Source of the DNA: Paracoccaceae bacterium
GTDB taxonomy: Bacteria; Pseudomonadota; Alphaproteobacteria; Rhodobacterales; Rhodobacteraceae
NCBI GenBank assembly: GCA_024639125.1
Contig: JAHEJA010000027.1
Span: 1-60,310 of the forward strand
Length of the DNA stretch: 60,310 nt
Direction: 5' to 3'
Below the pieces are notes generated by a model. It made no database searches and had not been told where the DNA came from. It saw only the letters and a list, made by a program, of their open reading frames with translations. Position 1 is the stretch's first letter. Each line of letters opens with the position of its first letter. The translations under genes and the position numbers were made by a program. Positions 45,226 through 55,261 of this stretch are shown piece after piece.

Positions 45226-45810
45226 ATGAGCAGAACTTTTCGCATCCTTGTGATGGCCCTTTTAGTAGGTTCGTGTGGTGTGTCGAACAATTCGGCACCC
45301 AGAAATATGGACAATGCGTGTTCGATCGTGAACCAGCGACCAGCGTACCTAAAGGCGTTCAAAGCCGCAGAGCGCAAATGGGGTGTGCCGGTCCATGTTC
45401 AAATGGCCACGATCCACCAAGAAAGTAAATTTATAGCAAATGCCCAAACACCCATGCGCTATACGCTAGGTGTGATTCCCCGTGGTCGCCAAAGTTCAGC
45501 CTATGGATATTCACAGGCTCTTGATGGCACATGGAAAGAATATCAACGTGCAACGGGTCGTTTTGGGGCGCGTCGCAATAATATTCGTGACGCATCCGAT
45601 TTCATGGGTTGGTATATGTATAACACCAAGAAAAAAACCGGTGTTTCATTGTCAGACACGCGCAACCAATACTTAGCATACCACGAGGGTCAAACCGGAT
45701 TCTTGCGTCGGAGCTATCTGAAAAAAGGCTGGCTAGTTGACGTTTCCAACAAAGTCGCAAGCCGCGGTCAGATGTATCAATCACAGCTAAAGCGCTGTGG
45801 TAAAATCTAA
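45226..45810 (+). CDS. Lytic transglycosylase (SLT) domain lipoprotein
   Basis: A 194-residue lipoprotein with the lipobox LLVGSC (Cys17) and an SLT-type fold: VQMATIHQESKFIANAQT with the catalytic Glu, then SAYGYSQALDGTWKEY, and NQYLAYHEGQTGFLR. It would cut peptidoglycan glycan strands. The start follows GAGAGGCAG. A terminator comes right after, so it is a single gene, convergent with lolA. Confidence 0.88.
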   Translation: MSRTFRILVMALLVGSCGVSNNSAPRNMDNACSIVNQRPAYLKAFKAAERKWGVPVHVQMATIHQESKFIANAQTPMRYTLGVIPRGRQSSAYGYSQALDGTWKEYQRATGRFGARRNNIRDASDFMGWYMYNTKKKTGVSLSDTRNQYLAYHEGQTGFLRRSYLKKGWLVDVSNKVASRGQMYQSQLKRCGKI

Positions 45811-45814
45811 AAAC

Positions 45815-45834
45815 CGCCCTTCGGGGCGTTTTTT
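45815..45834. terminator. Intrinsic terminator between the SLT gene and lolA
   Basis: CGCCC-TTCG-GGGCG is a 5-bp stem with a stable tetraloop and is followed by TTTTTTA on the plus strand. The minus strand gives GGTTTTTAG, so it can terminate lolA as well. Confidence 0.85.
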
Positions 45835-46435
45835 ATTTCTTGCGCTGATCCGCGTTCAGCATGATGTTGAACATTGAATCCCCTAATGTCGTTCCTGTTT
45901 TGACATCATTCAGAATAACAGTTGTGACATTGCCAGAATCATCTTCGATGATCCACTGACGCAAGGCGGTGTTAGGGCCGGTAAAAACCAAATTAATCCG
46001 ACCACGTTCAGGAAATTCGGGGTCTTGAACGATCAAAGACGTGGCCTTGCCGTCGTAACTGTGGCCCAAAACCATGCGCGCGCGGCGCAAATTAACGTTC
46101 TCGGCCAGAATCAATGATAACGGCGTTTTGCTAAGTGGATATGTTTCCGGACCTTCGTTTCCTTTGGGATCAAAAATCGCAAGCTGCCCGCCAGAGGCCA
46201 AAACCAGCGCGTCATTAGGCGCATCATATTCAAAACGGATGCGCCCCGGGCGTTTGATATAAATGCGCCCCGTGGACAAAGTGCCATCGCCATTGATTTG
46301 CGTAAACTGTGCATCAACTGCTTTGAGGTCATTTAAATAGCTGGAAAGCGTATCAAGTGACAGCTTGTCAGCAAAAACAGATGTCGCTGATGCCAACGCG
46401 ATAGACATCGCTAAAAGAGAAGATCTAAGTTTCAT
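45833..46435 (-). CDS. lolA: Outer-membrane lipoprotein carrier protein LolA
   Basis: LolA carries lipoproteins across the periplasm. The protein is 200 residues from ATG 46435, with a signal peptide (MKLRSSLLAMSIALASATSVFA). The mature part has LKAVDAQFTQINGDGTLSTGRIYIKRPGRIRFEYD, the family core with its Phe-Thr-Gln segment, and TLGDSMFNI at the C-terminus. The frame extends upstream into ftsK but without a signal sequence. It lies downstream of ftsK (79 bases), as usual in Rhodobacterales. Confidence 0.94.
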   Translation of the reverse strand: MKLRSSLLAMSIALASATSVFADKLSLDTLSSYLNDLKAVDAQFTQINGDGTLSTGRIYIKRPGRIRFEYDAPNDALVLASGGQLAIFDPKGNEGPETYPLSKTPLSLILAENVNLRRARMVLGHSYDGKATSLIVQDPEFPERGRINLVFTGPNTALRQWIIEDDSGNVTTVILNDVKTGTTLGDSMFNIMLNADQRKK

Positions 46436-46514
46436 ACCACCAACATAGCAATGCAATTTTCCCACGCTAGCCCGCTCGCATTTCTGTGAACGGGACAAGC
46501 GGATTTTAGCCCGT

Positions 46515-49475
46515 CTATTGCTGCTCTGGAACCAAGATTTCGCGCTTGCCAACATGGTTTGCCGCTGAAATTAAACCTTCGTCTTCCATTTGTTCGACAA
46601 GCCGCGCAGCTTTGTTATAGCCGATGGAAAGTTTACGCTGGATATAACTTGTCGACACTTTGCGATCCTTTAGGACAATTGCGACAGCTTGATCATAAAG
46701 CGCATCTTCACCTTCGGTATTGCCACCTAGCCCAAGCACCAAATCAATGCTGTCGGCTTTTTCATCAGCGGGTCCTTCGACGACGCCGCTCATGTATTCA
46801 GGTGGGCCATATGCCTTGAGGTGGTTGACGATTTCTTCGACTTCTTCATCGCTCACAAAGGGACCATGACACCGGGTAATTTTAGAGCCCCCTGCCATAT
46901 AAAGCATGTCACCCATGCCCAAAAGCTGCTCTGCACCCATTTCACCAAGGATGGTGCGGCTATCAATTTTTGACGTCACCTGGAACGAAATCCGCGTTGG
47001 AAAGTTCGCTTTGATTGTCCCTGTAATGACATCCACAGACGGACGTTGCGTCGCCATGATCAAGTGGATCCCAGAGGCCCGCGCCATTTGGGCAAGACGT
47101 TGAATACAGGCTTCGATCTCTTTCCCGGCGACCATCATCAAGTCGGCCATTTCGTCAACGATCACGACGATATAGGGCATTTTCTCTGGCTGGAATTCTT
47201 CTGTTTCAAAGATAGGATCACCGGTTTGATCATCAAATCCCGTCTGCACCGTCCGCGAGAACATTTCATTGCGTGACAAGGCATCTTGGACGCGACCATT
47301 ATATCCATCAATGTTGCGCACGCCCATTTTAGACATCTTGCGATAGCGCTCTTCCATTTCGCCAACGACCCATTTCAAGGCAACAACTGCCTTTTTCGGA
47401 TCAGTCACAACAGGCGACAGCAAATGCGGGATGCCATCATAAACAGACAATTCCAACATTTTGGGATCGATCATGATCATACGGCATTCTTCTGGGGTAA
47501 GCTTGTACAACAGCGATAAAATCATCGTGTTGATGGCAACGGATTTACCGGACCCGGTGGTTCCTGCGATCAACAAGTGCGGCATCTTTGCCAAGTTCGC
47601 AACAATGGGTTCCCCACCGATATCTTTGCCCAGCGCCAAAGGCAACTTATGTGAACCATCGCCAAAGGAACGGCTGGCTAGAATTTCACGCAAGACAACC
47701 TTTTCACGGTTTTCATTCGGCAGCTCAATCCCAATCACAGAGCGACCCGGAACTGTCGACACACGCGCAGACAAAGCCGACATAGAACGTGCAATATCAT
47801 CCGCCAAACCAATAACGCGGCTGGCTTTTAGGCCTGGCGCCGGTTCCAATTCATACATCGTCACAACGGGACCAGGGCGCACCGAAACGATTTCACCTTT
47901 GACGCCGTAATCGTCCAAAACGGATTCCAACAGACGTGCATTTTCTTCCAAAGCTTCGTCAGACAAATGCAACCGCTCGATTGTTTCGGGGTTCATCAAC
48001 AAATTCAATGGCGGTAAATCGTATTGCGCGGCAGCGTCATCAAATGCCAATGATGGCTGCGCTTCGGCTTTGGCACGAGTCGACGTTTGGATCGGACGCC
48101 GGTTCAACGGCTGAACAATTTTCTTTGGCTCATAGGTCGGGATTGATCCTGACGCTATCGGCATTGACGTTGGCTGAATGTTTGGCTCTGCATCAAATGC
48201 TGCGTTGTCATAACGATCATCATAGGTGTCTGGAACAAAGTCTTCGGACATGTAGCTGTCGTCATAGCGATCATAATTATCTTCGGCGTGATCCGCCGTA
48301 ACAGACGCCTCTTGATCCAAATACACCGCAGGCTCGTCGTCACGCACATATGACGCTGCGGTCAATGGCGGCTCAGCACGCAAAGTAGGTTCTTTGCGCT
48401 CGGACAAGATCAACGGATCAGGACCACGCCCGCGACCTTTGGTCAATGAAACGGGCTCGATCACGTCAAGCTTGGGGAGGATACGCACACGATTCTTGAT
48501 AACATCAGAAATCTTGGCTTTGATCCTGTCGTCACCTGGCATTTCGGTAACATCTGCCACGGCTTGCGGTTCAACCAATTCAGGTTCTGGCATCTTGTCC
48601 ACACGCTTAATCAACGCGGGCATACGTGACAGAAAGCTGGTTTTTTCATGGACTTCAATATCGGTCTCGTCCAAAACGTCCGACCCGATCGGGGCGCGCG
48701 GGATAGAGCCGGCTTTCTTGGCTTGATCCACATTTTTATGCGCTGTCGCCGTGAAATTCACATCATGGGCTTTGCGTTTCTGACGTTCATCATTAAGGGT
48801 CTTGGCAACACGTGCGGCACCAGTGGCCCCACGACCCAAATAGGTCATAATTGTTGCATAGCTCATGACAGTGCCCAGAATTAGGAAATGCACGCCTTTT
48901 CTGATTTCTGAACGCACAAAGCCCAACACAAATAACATCATCGCGAATGCAGCCAAACCTGCAATAAATGACACAAGTATAATGCCCAAGCGCAAAGGAA
49001 GCGGTAAAAACGTGACCAATCCGCCGACAACCATATCACCGAATAAGCCGCCTAAACCAAAGCTATGCGTCCATGTCGCGCCTTTGACCAAGGTTGCGGC
49101 ATAAACAGACATAATCGCAATCGCAATCGGCGCAAAAATCACGCGGCCAAATGCACGATCTAATCCATCATGAAGCACACAGCGCGCACCCCACCCCATT
49201 GTCACCAGCCCTATCCCAAGACTGCCCCATCCAAGAATAAGGAAAAGTGGCGCCGCAATCGATGCCCCAGTGACCCCAAGGTAATTTTGCACCGGCGCAT
49301 CTGAGGCGGCGAGCCAATTTGGATCTTCGGGAGAATATGACCAAATCATCAACGTGAACAAAAAGCCCACAATCATTAGGGCTATGCCCAACAATTCTGT
49401 TCCGCGTTTTTCCAAAGCGGCTTGCGTGGTGCTATCGATCAAAGGATCTCTACTGCGCGCTGAATGATATGCCAT
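46515..49475 (-). CDS. ftsK: DNA translocase FtsK
   Basis: FtsK pumps DNA at the septum and helps chromosome dimer resolution. The 986-residue protein has four N-terminal membrane helices (about 25-45, 70-95, 110-130 and 155-185), an acidic and proline-rich linker, and the motor from about residue 500: Walker [19 protein letters not shown], Walker [15 protein letters not shown], and [20 protein letters not shown]. The C-terminal gamma winged helix is seen ([23 protein letters not shown]). The ribosome site GAGG is five bases before the ATG. Confidence 0.98.
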   Translation of the reverse strand: MAYHSARSRDPLIDSTTQAALEKRGTELLGIALMIVGFLFTLMIWSYSPEDPNWLAASDAPVQNYLGVTGASIAAPLFLILGWGSLGIGLVTMGWGARCVLHDGLDRAFGRVIFAPIAIAIMSVYAATLVKGATWTHSFGLGGLFGDMVVGGLVTFLPLPLRLGIILVSFIAGLAAFAMMLFVLGFVRSEIRKGVHFLILGTVMSYATIMTYLGRGATGAARVAKTLNDERQKRKAHDVNFTATAHKNVDQAKKAGSIPRAPIGSDVLDETDIEVHEKTSFLSRMPALIKRVDKMPEPELVEPQAVADVTEMPGDDRIKAKISDVIKNRVRILPKLDVIEPVSLTKGRGRGPDPLILSERKEPTLRAEPPLTAASYVRDDEPAVYLDQEASVTADHAEDNYDRYDDSYMSEDFVPDTYDDRYDNAAFDAEPNIQPTSMPIASGSIPTYEPKKIVQPLNRRPIQTSTRAKAEAQPSLAFDDAAAQYDLPPLNLLMNPETIERLHLSDEALEENARLLESVLDDYGVKGEIVSVRPGPVVTMYELEPAPGLKASRVIGLADDIARSMSALSARVSTVPGRSVIGIELPNENREKVVLREILASRSFGDGSHKLPLALGKDIGGEPIVANLAKMPHLLIAGTTGSGKSVAINTMILSLLYKLTPEECRMIMIDPKMLELSVYDGIPHLLSPVVTDPKKAVVALKWVVGEMEERYRKMSKMGVRNIDGYNGRVQDALSRNEMFSRTVQTGFDDQTGDPIFETEEFQPEKMPYIVVIVDEMADLMMVAGKEIEACIQRLAQMARASGIHLIMATQRPSVDVITGTIKANFPTRISFQVTSKIDSRTILGEMGAEQLLGMGDMLYMAGGSKITRCHGPFVSDEEVEEIVNHLKAYGPPEYMSGVVEGPADEKADSIDLVLGLGGNTEGEDALYDQAVAIVLKDRKVSTSYIQRKLSIGYNKAARLVEQMEDEGLISAANHVGKREILVPEQQ

Positions 49476-49484
49476 GTGTGCCTC

Positions 49485-50663
49485 TTATTTATACAAACAA
49501 TCACGCAGGCGCAAAAGCCCCTGAGCAGTTTGTTCTTTTGGGGCCACCAATGCGACCCGAATATAATTTGCGCCAGGATTGCCCGCATCTGTTTCTTTTG
49601 ACAGATATGTTCCGGGCAAAACGCGCACGCCAGTTTCTTTCCATAATTTCAACGCGGCTTTTTCGCCGTCATCAACGCGAAGCCACAAGAAAAATCCACC
49701 CTCGGGGCTATGATAGCCGTCGATACCTTGGAAAATTTGATCCGCTTGTTCAAATTTTTCCTGATAAAGCTTGCGGTTTTCAATCACATGGTCTTCGTCG
49801 GCCCAAACAGCGGCTGCCACCTCTTGCAAGGGACCAGGCAACGGCGCACCGGTATAAGCACGGAGCTGTTTTATGTGTCGCATATTTTCAACGCCCGAAG
49901 CCACAAATCCAGATCGCAATCCAGGAAGGTTTGAGCGTTTCGATAGGGAATGAAAAACAACAACGCGTTCAGGATCTGCACCCATTTCTTGGGCGACTTG
50001 AAGCGCGCCAACAGGGGCATCCTTGCGATAAATTTCACTATAGCATTCATCAGCAAAAATTTTGAAATCGTATTTTTCAGCCAAGGCAATCAACGAAGTC
50101 CAATAGGCCCGACTAGCTACAGCACCCTGTGGATTGGCCGGAGAGCAAATGTAAGCAAGGGCAGTTCGATTTAACACATCTTCTGGCAGCTGCGTGTAAT
50201 CTGGCAAAAACCCGTTGTCCGGCGTTGCGGAAATGAACCTTGGCTCTGCATTCACAGAGAGGCTGGCAATCATATAAACTTGATAGAATGGGTTTGGCAT
50301 CAAAATGACAGGCCGTTGACCATTCTTGGTTTCAGGACATAACGCCATTGCGGCATTATATAGCCCTTCGCGTGTGCCATTAAGCGACATAATCTGGGTC
50401 GCAGCATCGGTTATGACCCCATACCGACGATTGATCCACGCGGAAATAGCTGCGCGCAGATTATCGGATCCGTCATTAGCCGGATATGAATTGAACCCAT
50501 CGATATGCTGCAAAAGAACATCCTGAACCCACGCAGGAAAGGCGTGCTTTGGCTCGCCTATTGTCATATGCATGACCTCGCCCCCTGCTTCGTGCACATC
50601 CAAAAGGGCGCGCAAACGCGGGAAAGCATAGGCCGGAAGGTTCGAAAACCGCTCGGGATACAT
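49485..50663 (-). CDS. Class I/II pyridoxal-phosphate aminotransferase
   Basis: A 392-residue aminotransferase from ATG 50663 (GAGG eight bases upstream; a second ATG nine codons further up is less likely). The PLP lysine lies in VVFHSLSKRSNLPGLRSGFV. Other fold-type I residues are seen in SLNGTREGLYNAAMA, CSPANPQGAVA and ADECYSEIYR. The motif GEPKHAFPAWV suggests the DapC (succinyl-diaminopimelate) subgroup, but the substrate is uncertain. It sits nine bases upstream of ftsK on the same strand, as in many Rhodobacteraceae. Confidence 0.88.
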   Translation of the reverse strand: MYPERFSNLPAYAFPRLRALLDVHEAGGEVMHMTIGEPKHAFPAWVQDVLLQHIDGFNSYPANDGSDNLRAAISAWINRRYGVITDAATQIMSLNGTREGLYNAAMALCPETKNGQRPVILMPNPFYQVYMIASLSVNAEPRFISATPDNGFLPDYTQLPEDVLNRTALAYICSPANPQGAVASRAYWTSLIALAEKYDFKIFADECYSEIYRKDAPVGALQVAQEMGADPERVVVFHSLSKRSNLPGLRSGFVASGVENMRHIKQLRAYTGAPLPGPLQEVAAAVWADEDHVIENRKLYQEKFEQADQIFQGIDGYHSPEGGFFLWLRVDDGEKAALKLWKETGVRVLPGTYLSKETDAGNPGANYIRVALVAPKEQTAQGLLRLRDCLYK

Positions 50664-50804
50664 CAATTTTGCCTCAATTATCGGGATCATATCGCCCCGT
50701 TTTTTTGTTACGATACCCTGACAAAGCCGCTTCGTCCAGAAAAAGCAGCGCGATCAACGCGTTTTGTGGCCCGAAAACCGCAATCTAATCCCTTCGAGTA
50801 TGCG

Positions 50805-52142
50805 TTAAGTCGCCAAAGCCGCCTCTACAGCGGCACTAACGCGCAACAGCTGCTCTTCTTTGAAAGGCAATCCAAGCAGCGACAAACCACAGCTTGGGTA
50901 CCCCGTCGGCAAAGTCACACTGCATGTTCCCATCAAATTGCCAATCCGTGTATTGCGCAAAGCCAATAGGTTTTCGGTCACGTAATAATCATGATCATCC
51001 ATCAAACGCGCGGCATTTGGTGGCAAAATGGGAGCGGTTGGAACAAGCACTGCATCATAGGCTTTGACCTGATCAACATAGTTCGCCCGTATTTCATGCA
51101 ACCGACGCCATGCGGATACGTAATCAGCGGCGCTAAACTGGTCCCCACTTCGGAAACGCGCCAGAATTTCTGGAAACATTACATCAGGCGCAGCTTCGAT
51201 CACGTCTTGCCAAGTGCCATAGGCTTCGGATGTGAATAAAATTGGGCTAAGCGGCATCGCCTCGTTGAGATCATCAAACCGGATACGCGTCACATGCGCA
51301 CCTGCTTTGGTCAATTTTTGCACTGCATCTTCGAATGCAGCTGCGGGTTGGTCGCGGATATCCTCAAAGGCGATAGTATCCAAAACCGCAAAGCGAAGCC
51401 CCGCAAGCGACACCCCGGTTAAATCCATGGCGCGCATACCCTCGAGGGCCGCCAGCAACTGGGCCGCGTCTTCGACACTGCGGCAGAGCGGACCAACGGT
51501 ATCAAAACTTTCACACAAGGGAACGACGCCTTTTAACGACACGCGGCCCGCTGTGGTTTTCAATCCAACCAAATCGTTCCAAGCCGATGGAATACGCACA
51601 GACCCTCCTGTGTCTGATCCGATCCCAGCAGAGGCCAAGCCAAATGCAACCGATGCCGCCGCACCAGATGACGACCCACCCGACACTGCGTCGGGGTCGT
51701 TTATACAGGGTGGTGATTGCATAATCGGGTTCAATCCCAAGCCCGAAAAGGCAAGTTCAGACATGTGGGTTTTGCCGATACAAACCAACCCCATTTGCGT
51801 GGCATTCGAAAGCACTTCGCAATCATGGGCTGGTATACGGTTCCGCAACAAAGCTGATCCAGCTTCGGTTGCCAATCCCGCCGTGTCAAAAAGATCCTTC
51901 CAACTGATTGGCACACCATCCAAAGGAGAGCGTCGAAACCCAGATTTGGCACGCTTCTGCGCGGCCTTCGCTTCGGACAAAGCGCGTTCAGGCGTCAGCA
52001 TTGTATAAGCTCGATGAGCAATCGGATGATCACCGGCACGATCCAAATAGAATTGTGTCAAGTCAACAGGATCCAAGACCCCCTGCCCTATGGCACGTCC
52101 TTGTTCGGTTGCAGTCATTTTGGTTGGATCGGTCATCAGCAT
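50805..52142 (-). CDS. Amidase (amidase-signature family)
   Basis: A 445-residue amidase with the Ser-cisSer-Lys triad visible: Lys in ISWKDLFDTAG (near residue 82), cis-Ser in VSGGSSSGAAASVA and Ser in GIGSDTGGSVRIPS. Length is normal. The start at 52142 or ATG 52136 two codons in are both possible. The substrate is unknown. It lies between the aminotransferase (141 bases) and the divergent ubiH-like gene, the usual Rhodobacterales order. Confidence 0.9.
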   Translation of the reverse strand: MLMTDPTKMTATEQGRAIGQGVLDPVDLTQFYLDRAGDHPIAHRAYTMLTPERALSEAKAAQKRAKSGFRRSPLDGVPISWKDLFDTAGLATEAGSALLRNRIPAHDCEVLSNATQMGLVCIGKTHMSELAFSGLGLNPIMQSPPCINDPDAVSGGSSSGAAASVAFGLASAGIGSDTGGSVRIPSAWNDLVGLKTTAGRVSLKGVVPLCESFDTVGPLCRSVEDAAQLLAALEGMRAMDLTGVSLAGLRFAVLDTIAFEDIRDQPAAAFEDAVQKLTKAGAHVTRIRFDDLNEAMPLSPILFTSEAYGTWQDVIEAAPDVMFPEILARFRSGDQFSAADYVSAWRRLHEIRANYVDQVKAYDAVLVPTAPILPPNAARLMDDHDYYVTENLLALRNTRIGNLMGTCSVTLPTGYPSCGLSLLGLPFKEEQLLRVSAAVEAALAT

Positions 52143-52225
52143 TCACCCCAGATATCTTGACTATTCCCACGGTAGCGTCAGTTTTCATCATGGACAATCC
52201 CAAGAAAGTTACCATATTGCCTCTT

Positions 52226-53440
52226 ATGACACAGCATTCAGATATCCTTATCGTTGGTGGCGGCTTGAATGGCGCAGTCATGGCGCTTGCCGCATCGCAA
52301 TCCGGGTTTAGCGTTACCTTGGTTGATGCGCTTGATAGCACACTGCAAACCACGCCGAATTTTGATGGTCGGTCGTATGCGCTTGCTTTGGCATCGACCC
52401 GTCTTTTGAAGGGGATCGGGCTGTGGGATGCGTTAAAAGACACCGCTCAACCCATGTTAGACATCAAGGTTGCGGATGGCCGCGCTAATGAAGGACCATC
52501 TTCGTTTTTTATGCATTTTGATCATCGCGAAATAAACGCGGGCCCTATGGGATACATGGTCGAAGATCGCCGTCTGAGACCCGTATTACACGCTGCAATT
52601 TCAAGCGATGACAGCATTACCTATATAGCCAACACGCGGGTTATTTCAGAACAAGAAACGGCATCAGGTATCACTGTTGCCTGTGATAGTGGGGCCTCCT
52701 TTACCGCGCGTTTGATCATAGCTGCTGACGGTCGTCGGAGCCAAGTCGCAGCGCGTGCGGGAATAAAACGGGTTGGTTGGAGTTATCAGCAAACTGCCTT
52801 GGTTTGTGCTATCGAACACGAGCTTTCACACGATGGCGTTGCTTGTCAGTATTTTATGCCACCTGGCCCTTTGGCTATTTTACCCCTGATGGGCAACCGA
52901 TCCTCGATCGTCTGGAGCGAAAGCCACAGTCGCGCCCAAGATATCATGGCACTAGATGATGCTGGATATTTGGATGTTTTGCGACCACGGTTTGGGTCTT
53001 ACCTCGGAGAAATCAAACTGGCTGGAAAACGCTTTTCCTATCCGCTTGATTTGACAATTGCCGAACGCTTTATTGCCCCTCGGATTGCATTGATTGGTGA
53101 CGCGGCACATGGTGTTCACCCGATCGCAGGCCAAGGGTTAAATGCAGGGCTCAAGGATATTGCGTCCCTTAGAGATGTGATTTTGCAGGCCCGCATGCGT
53201 GGCGAAGATTTTGGATCTGTCGGCGTTTTGAACCGCTACCAAGAATGGCGCAGGTTTGATGCAAACACGCTTGCCTTGGCGACTGATGCGTTCAACAAAC
53301 TGTTTTCCAATGATAATCCACTCTTACGGCTTGGACGTGACTTGGGCATGGGACTGGTCAATGCAGTGCCTAAAATGCGCCGTGGATTTATTCAAGAAGC
53401 CGCAGGGCTCACTGGCGATTTGCCGGACCTGATGAAATAA
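52226..53440 (+). CDS. UbiH/UbiF/VisC/COQ6-family FAD hydroxylase
   Basis: A flavin monooxygenase of ubiquinone ring hydroxylation. From ATG 52226 (404 residues) it has the GxGxxG loop ILIVGGGLNGAVMALA at once, the mid motif IIAADGRRSQVAARAGI and the second FAD motif RIALIGDAAHGVHPIAGQGLNAGLKD. The longer frame upstream overlaps the amidase gene on the other strand and is not conserved in character; ATG 52190 is also possible. Which ring carbon is hydroxylated cannot be read. It ends against the Trm112-like stop. Confidence 0.9.
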   Translation: MTQHSDILIVGGGLNGAVMALAASQSGFSVTLVDALDSTLQTTPNFDGRSYALALASTRLLKGIGLWDALKDTAQPMLDIKVADGRANEGPSSFFMHFDHREINAGPMGYMVEDRRLRPVLHAAISSDDSITYIANTRVISEQETASGITVACDSGASFTARLIIAADGRRSQVAARAGIKRVGWSYQQTALVCAIEHELSHDGVACQYFMPPGPLAILPLMGNRSSIVWSESHSRAQDIMALDDAGYLDVLRPRFGSYLGEIKLAGKRFSYPLDLTIAERFIAPRIALIGDAAHGVHPIAGQGLNAGLKDIASLRDVILQARMRGEDFGSVGVLNRYQEWRRFDANTLALATDAFNKLFSNDNPLLRLGRDLGMGLVNAVPKMRRGFIQEAAGLTGDLPDLMK

Positions 53441-53632
53441 TTAGTCGTCAAGCTTTCGTGCTTCGTCCACCAGCATTATCGGAATGCCTTCGCGAATTGG
53501 AAAGGCCAACCGCGCACCGGGCGACACAAGCTCGTTCGCGGCGGCATCATATTCCAAAGTGCTGTGTGTCACAGGGCAAATCAAAGCTTCGAGCATGCGG
53601 CGTTCAAAGGCAGGAACGGATTGGTCTGTCAT
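53441..53632 (-). CDS. Trm112 family (UPF0434) protein
   Basis: A 63-residue small protein of the Trm112/UPF0434 fold: [17 protein letters not shown], then [21 protein letters not shown]. Only one Cys is kept of the zinc-binding pairs known in other members, so metal binding is doubtful. It overlaps the Lon-N gene by four bases and abuts the ubiH-like gene stop to stop. Confidence 0.87.
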   Translation of the reverse strand: MTDQSVPAFERRMLEALICPVTHSTLEYDAAANELVSPGARLAFPIREGIPIMLVDEARKLDD

Positions 53633-54267
53633 TGTAAAATTTCCTTCGCGTCTCCACCACGAAGACTATATTCGATCAACGTCACCAAGGTTTCACGCCG
53701 CGTCATCAGGCTGGGTGCTTCCAAAAGGGCTTGTTTATCCTCTTTGTCAAAGTCCAGCATCATAGACAATGAATTGATCAATAGTTCATCGTCGGCGTCT
53801 TTCATCGCTTCCCAATCTGTGCTGAGCCCGCGCATTTCAAAATATTTAGCAAGCAGGTTATAAAATCTGCTGCGATCAAATTCGCTGTCCAACGCGGGCG
53901 CATCTTGATCAGATGAAAATCCATCCCAATCCACATGAAAGCGCCGATAGGGTTGAAAACCCTCTAGTTCATCGCGAATGCGATAGCGCGACACACCGGT
54001 CAAGGTGATCATATACCGCCCGTCTTCGGTTTCAGAAAACTGCGTCAATCGTCCAGCGCAGCCAATTGTTTGCAAGCGCTCCTCACCTTTGTGACTGCCG
54101 GGCTGTATCATACCGACAAGTCGATGCTGTGTTTTCATCACATCGTCGACCATTGCCAAATAGCGCGGTTCAAAGATGTGCAACGGCAATTGCGACCGTG
54201 GCAGCAACAGCGCGCCCGGAAGCGGGAAAACGGGAATTGATGATGGTAAATCTATCATTTTGCTCAT
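53629..54267 (-). CDS. LON peptidase substrate-binding domain protein
   Basis: A 212-residue protein comprising only the N-terminal domain of Lon: [31 protein letters not shown], then [21 protein letters not shown] and [10 protein letters not shown]. There is no ATPase or protease domain. Stand-alone Lon-N proteins are common in alphaproteobacteria; their job is unclear. It starts 26 bases after the thioredoxin stop and overlaps the Trm112-like gene by four. Confidence 0.9.
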   Translation of the reverse strand: MSKMIDLPSSIPVFPLPGALLLPRSQLPLHIFEPRYLAMVDDVMKTQHRLVGMIQPGSHKGEERLQTIGCAGRLTQFSETEDGRYMITLTGVSRYRIRDELEGFQPYRRFHVDWDGFSSDQDAPALDSEFDRSRFYNLLAKYFEMRGLSTDWEAMKDADDELLINSLSMMLDFDKEDKQALLEAPSLMTRRETLVTLIEYSLRGGDAKEILQ

Positions 54268-54293
54268 GTTTATCAGCTAGATTTATTTTTCAG

Positions 54294-55208
54294 TTAGGCA
54301 AACAAAATCGAGCTAAGTTTCCGGCGACCATTCAGCACAACTGGGTCATTGGGCTTGAGCGCGTCAAAAATGGTGAACAATTGGGTTCTGGCCGCACTTT
54401 CGTTCCAGTCACGATCTGCACGGAACATGATCAATAGCTGCTCAACCGCCTCTTCAGCTTGTCCCGCCGCATAAAGCGCTTGGGCATAATCAAAACGCGC
54501 CTGCATGTCATTTGGATTGGCCTCGACCGCTGCGAGCAGCTCCGCCAATGGCCCTGCGTCTTGGGCTTGTTTTGCCAAAGCCAGTTGCGCAAACGCGGCT
54601 TCGATTTCAACAGCACCTGACACTTCGGCGGGGGCACCGTTCAACACGGCTTCGGCTTGGTCCAAATCGCCCAAGGCAATATGGCAGCGCGCCAAACCAC
54701 CAAAAGACGCTGCATTCATTGGGTCTTCGCCCAAAATTGCAGAAAACGTCTGCGCGGCGTCTTCGAATGCGCCTTCTTCGAACATTTGCTCTGCCGCTTC
54801 GACCGCTTCGCCAAGACCGCCATCCGCAGATCCGCCCCCTGCTTCGACCACACGTTTGACAAAGGCTTCGATTTCGGATTGCGGAACCGCGCCTTGGAAG
54901 CCATCGATAGGCTGTCCCTGATAGAACGCATAGACTGTTGGAATAGATTGCACCCGCATTTGATTGGCAATCATCTGGTTTTCATCAACATTGATTTTGG
55001 CCATTTTAACGGCCCCATTTGCCGCAGTCACAGCCGCCTCAAGCTGAGGACCAAGCGTCTTGCAAGGGCCGCACCAAGGCGCCCAGAAATCAACAATGAT
55101 GGGAACGGTTTGGCTTGCATCAACGACTTCGGCCATAAAGTTCGCTTCGTTCACGTCGATGATCAAATTTGTTGCATCTTGGTGTTGAGGTTGTCCTAGT
55201 TCTAACAT
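54294..55208 (-). CDS. cnoX: Thioredoxin-TPR co-chaperone (CnoX/YbbN type)
   Basis: A 304-residue protein with a thioredoxin domain (residues 15-115; active site DFWAPWCGPCKTLGP with both Cys kept) and a C-terminal helical TPR-like region (ARCHIALGDLDQAEAVL, FDYAQALYAAGQAEEAVEQLL). CnoX proteins hold oxidised clients for DnaK and GroEL. A redox-active CGPC rather than the inactive form of E. coli suggests a reductase function as well. It is the first gene of the cnoX - Lon-N - Trm112 run. Confidence 0.9.
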   Translation of the reverse strand: MLELGQPQHQDATNLIIDVNEANFMAEVVDASQTVPIIVDFWAPWCGPCKTLGPQLEAAVTAANGAVKMAKINVDENQMIANQMRVQSIPTVYAFYQGQPIDGFQGAVPQSEIEAFVKRVVEAGGGSADGGLGEAVEAAEQMFEEGAFEDAAQTFSAILGEDPMNAASFGGLARCHIALGDLDQAEAVLNGAPAEVSGAVEIEAAFAQLALAKQAQDAGPLAELLAAVEANPNDMQARFDYAQALYAAGQAEEAVEQLLIMFRADRDWNESAARTQLFTIFDALKPNDPVVLNGRRKLSSILFA

Positions 55209-55261
55209 CGTAAGTCTCTTGTTTTGGGGTCACATCATATATGGGAGCGATGTCACATTTT

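Noticed and set aside
51908-52225. 106-codon upstream extension of the ubiH-like frame
   Set aside because: It overlaps the amidase gene on the other strand, contains no family sequence and precedes the FAD loop that normally starts within the first few residues.
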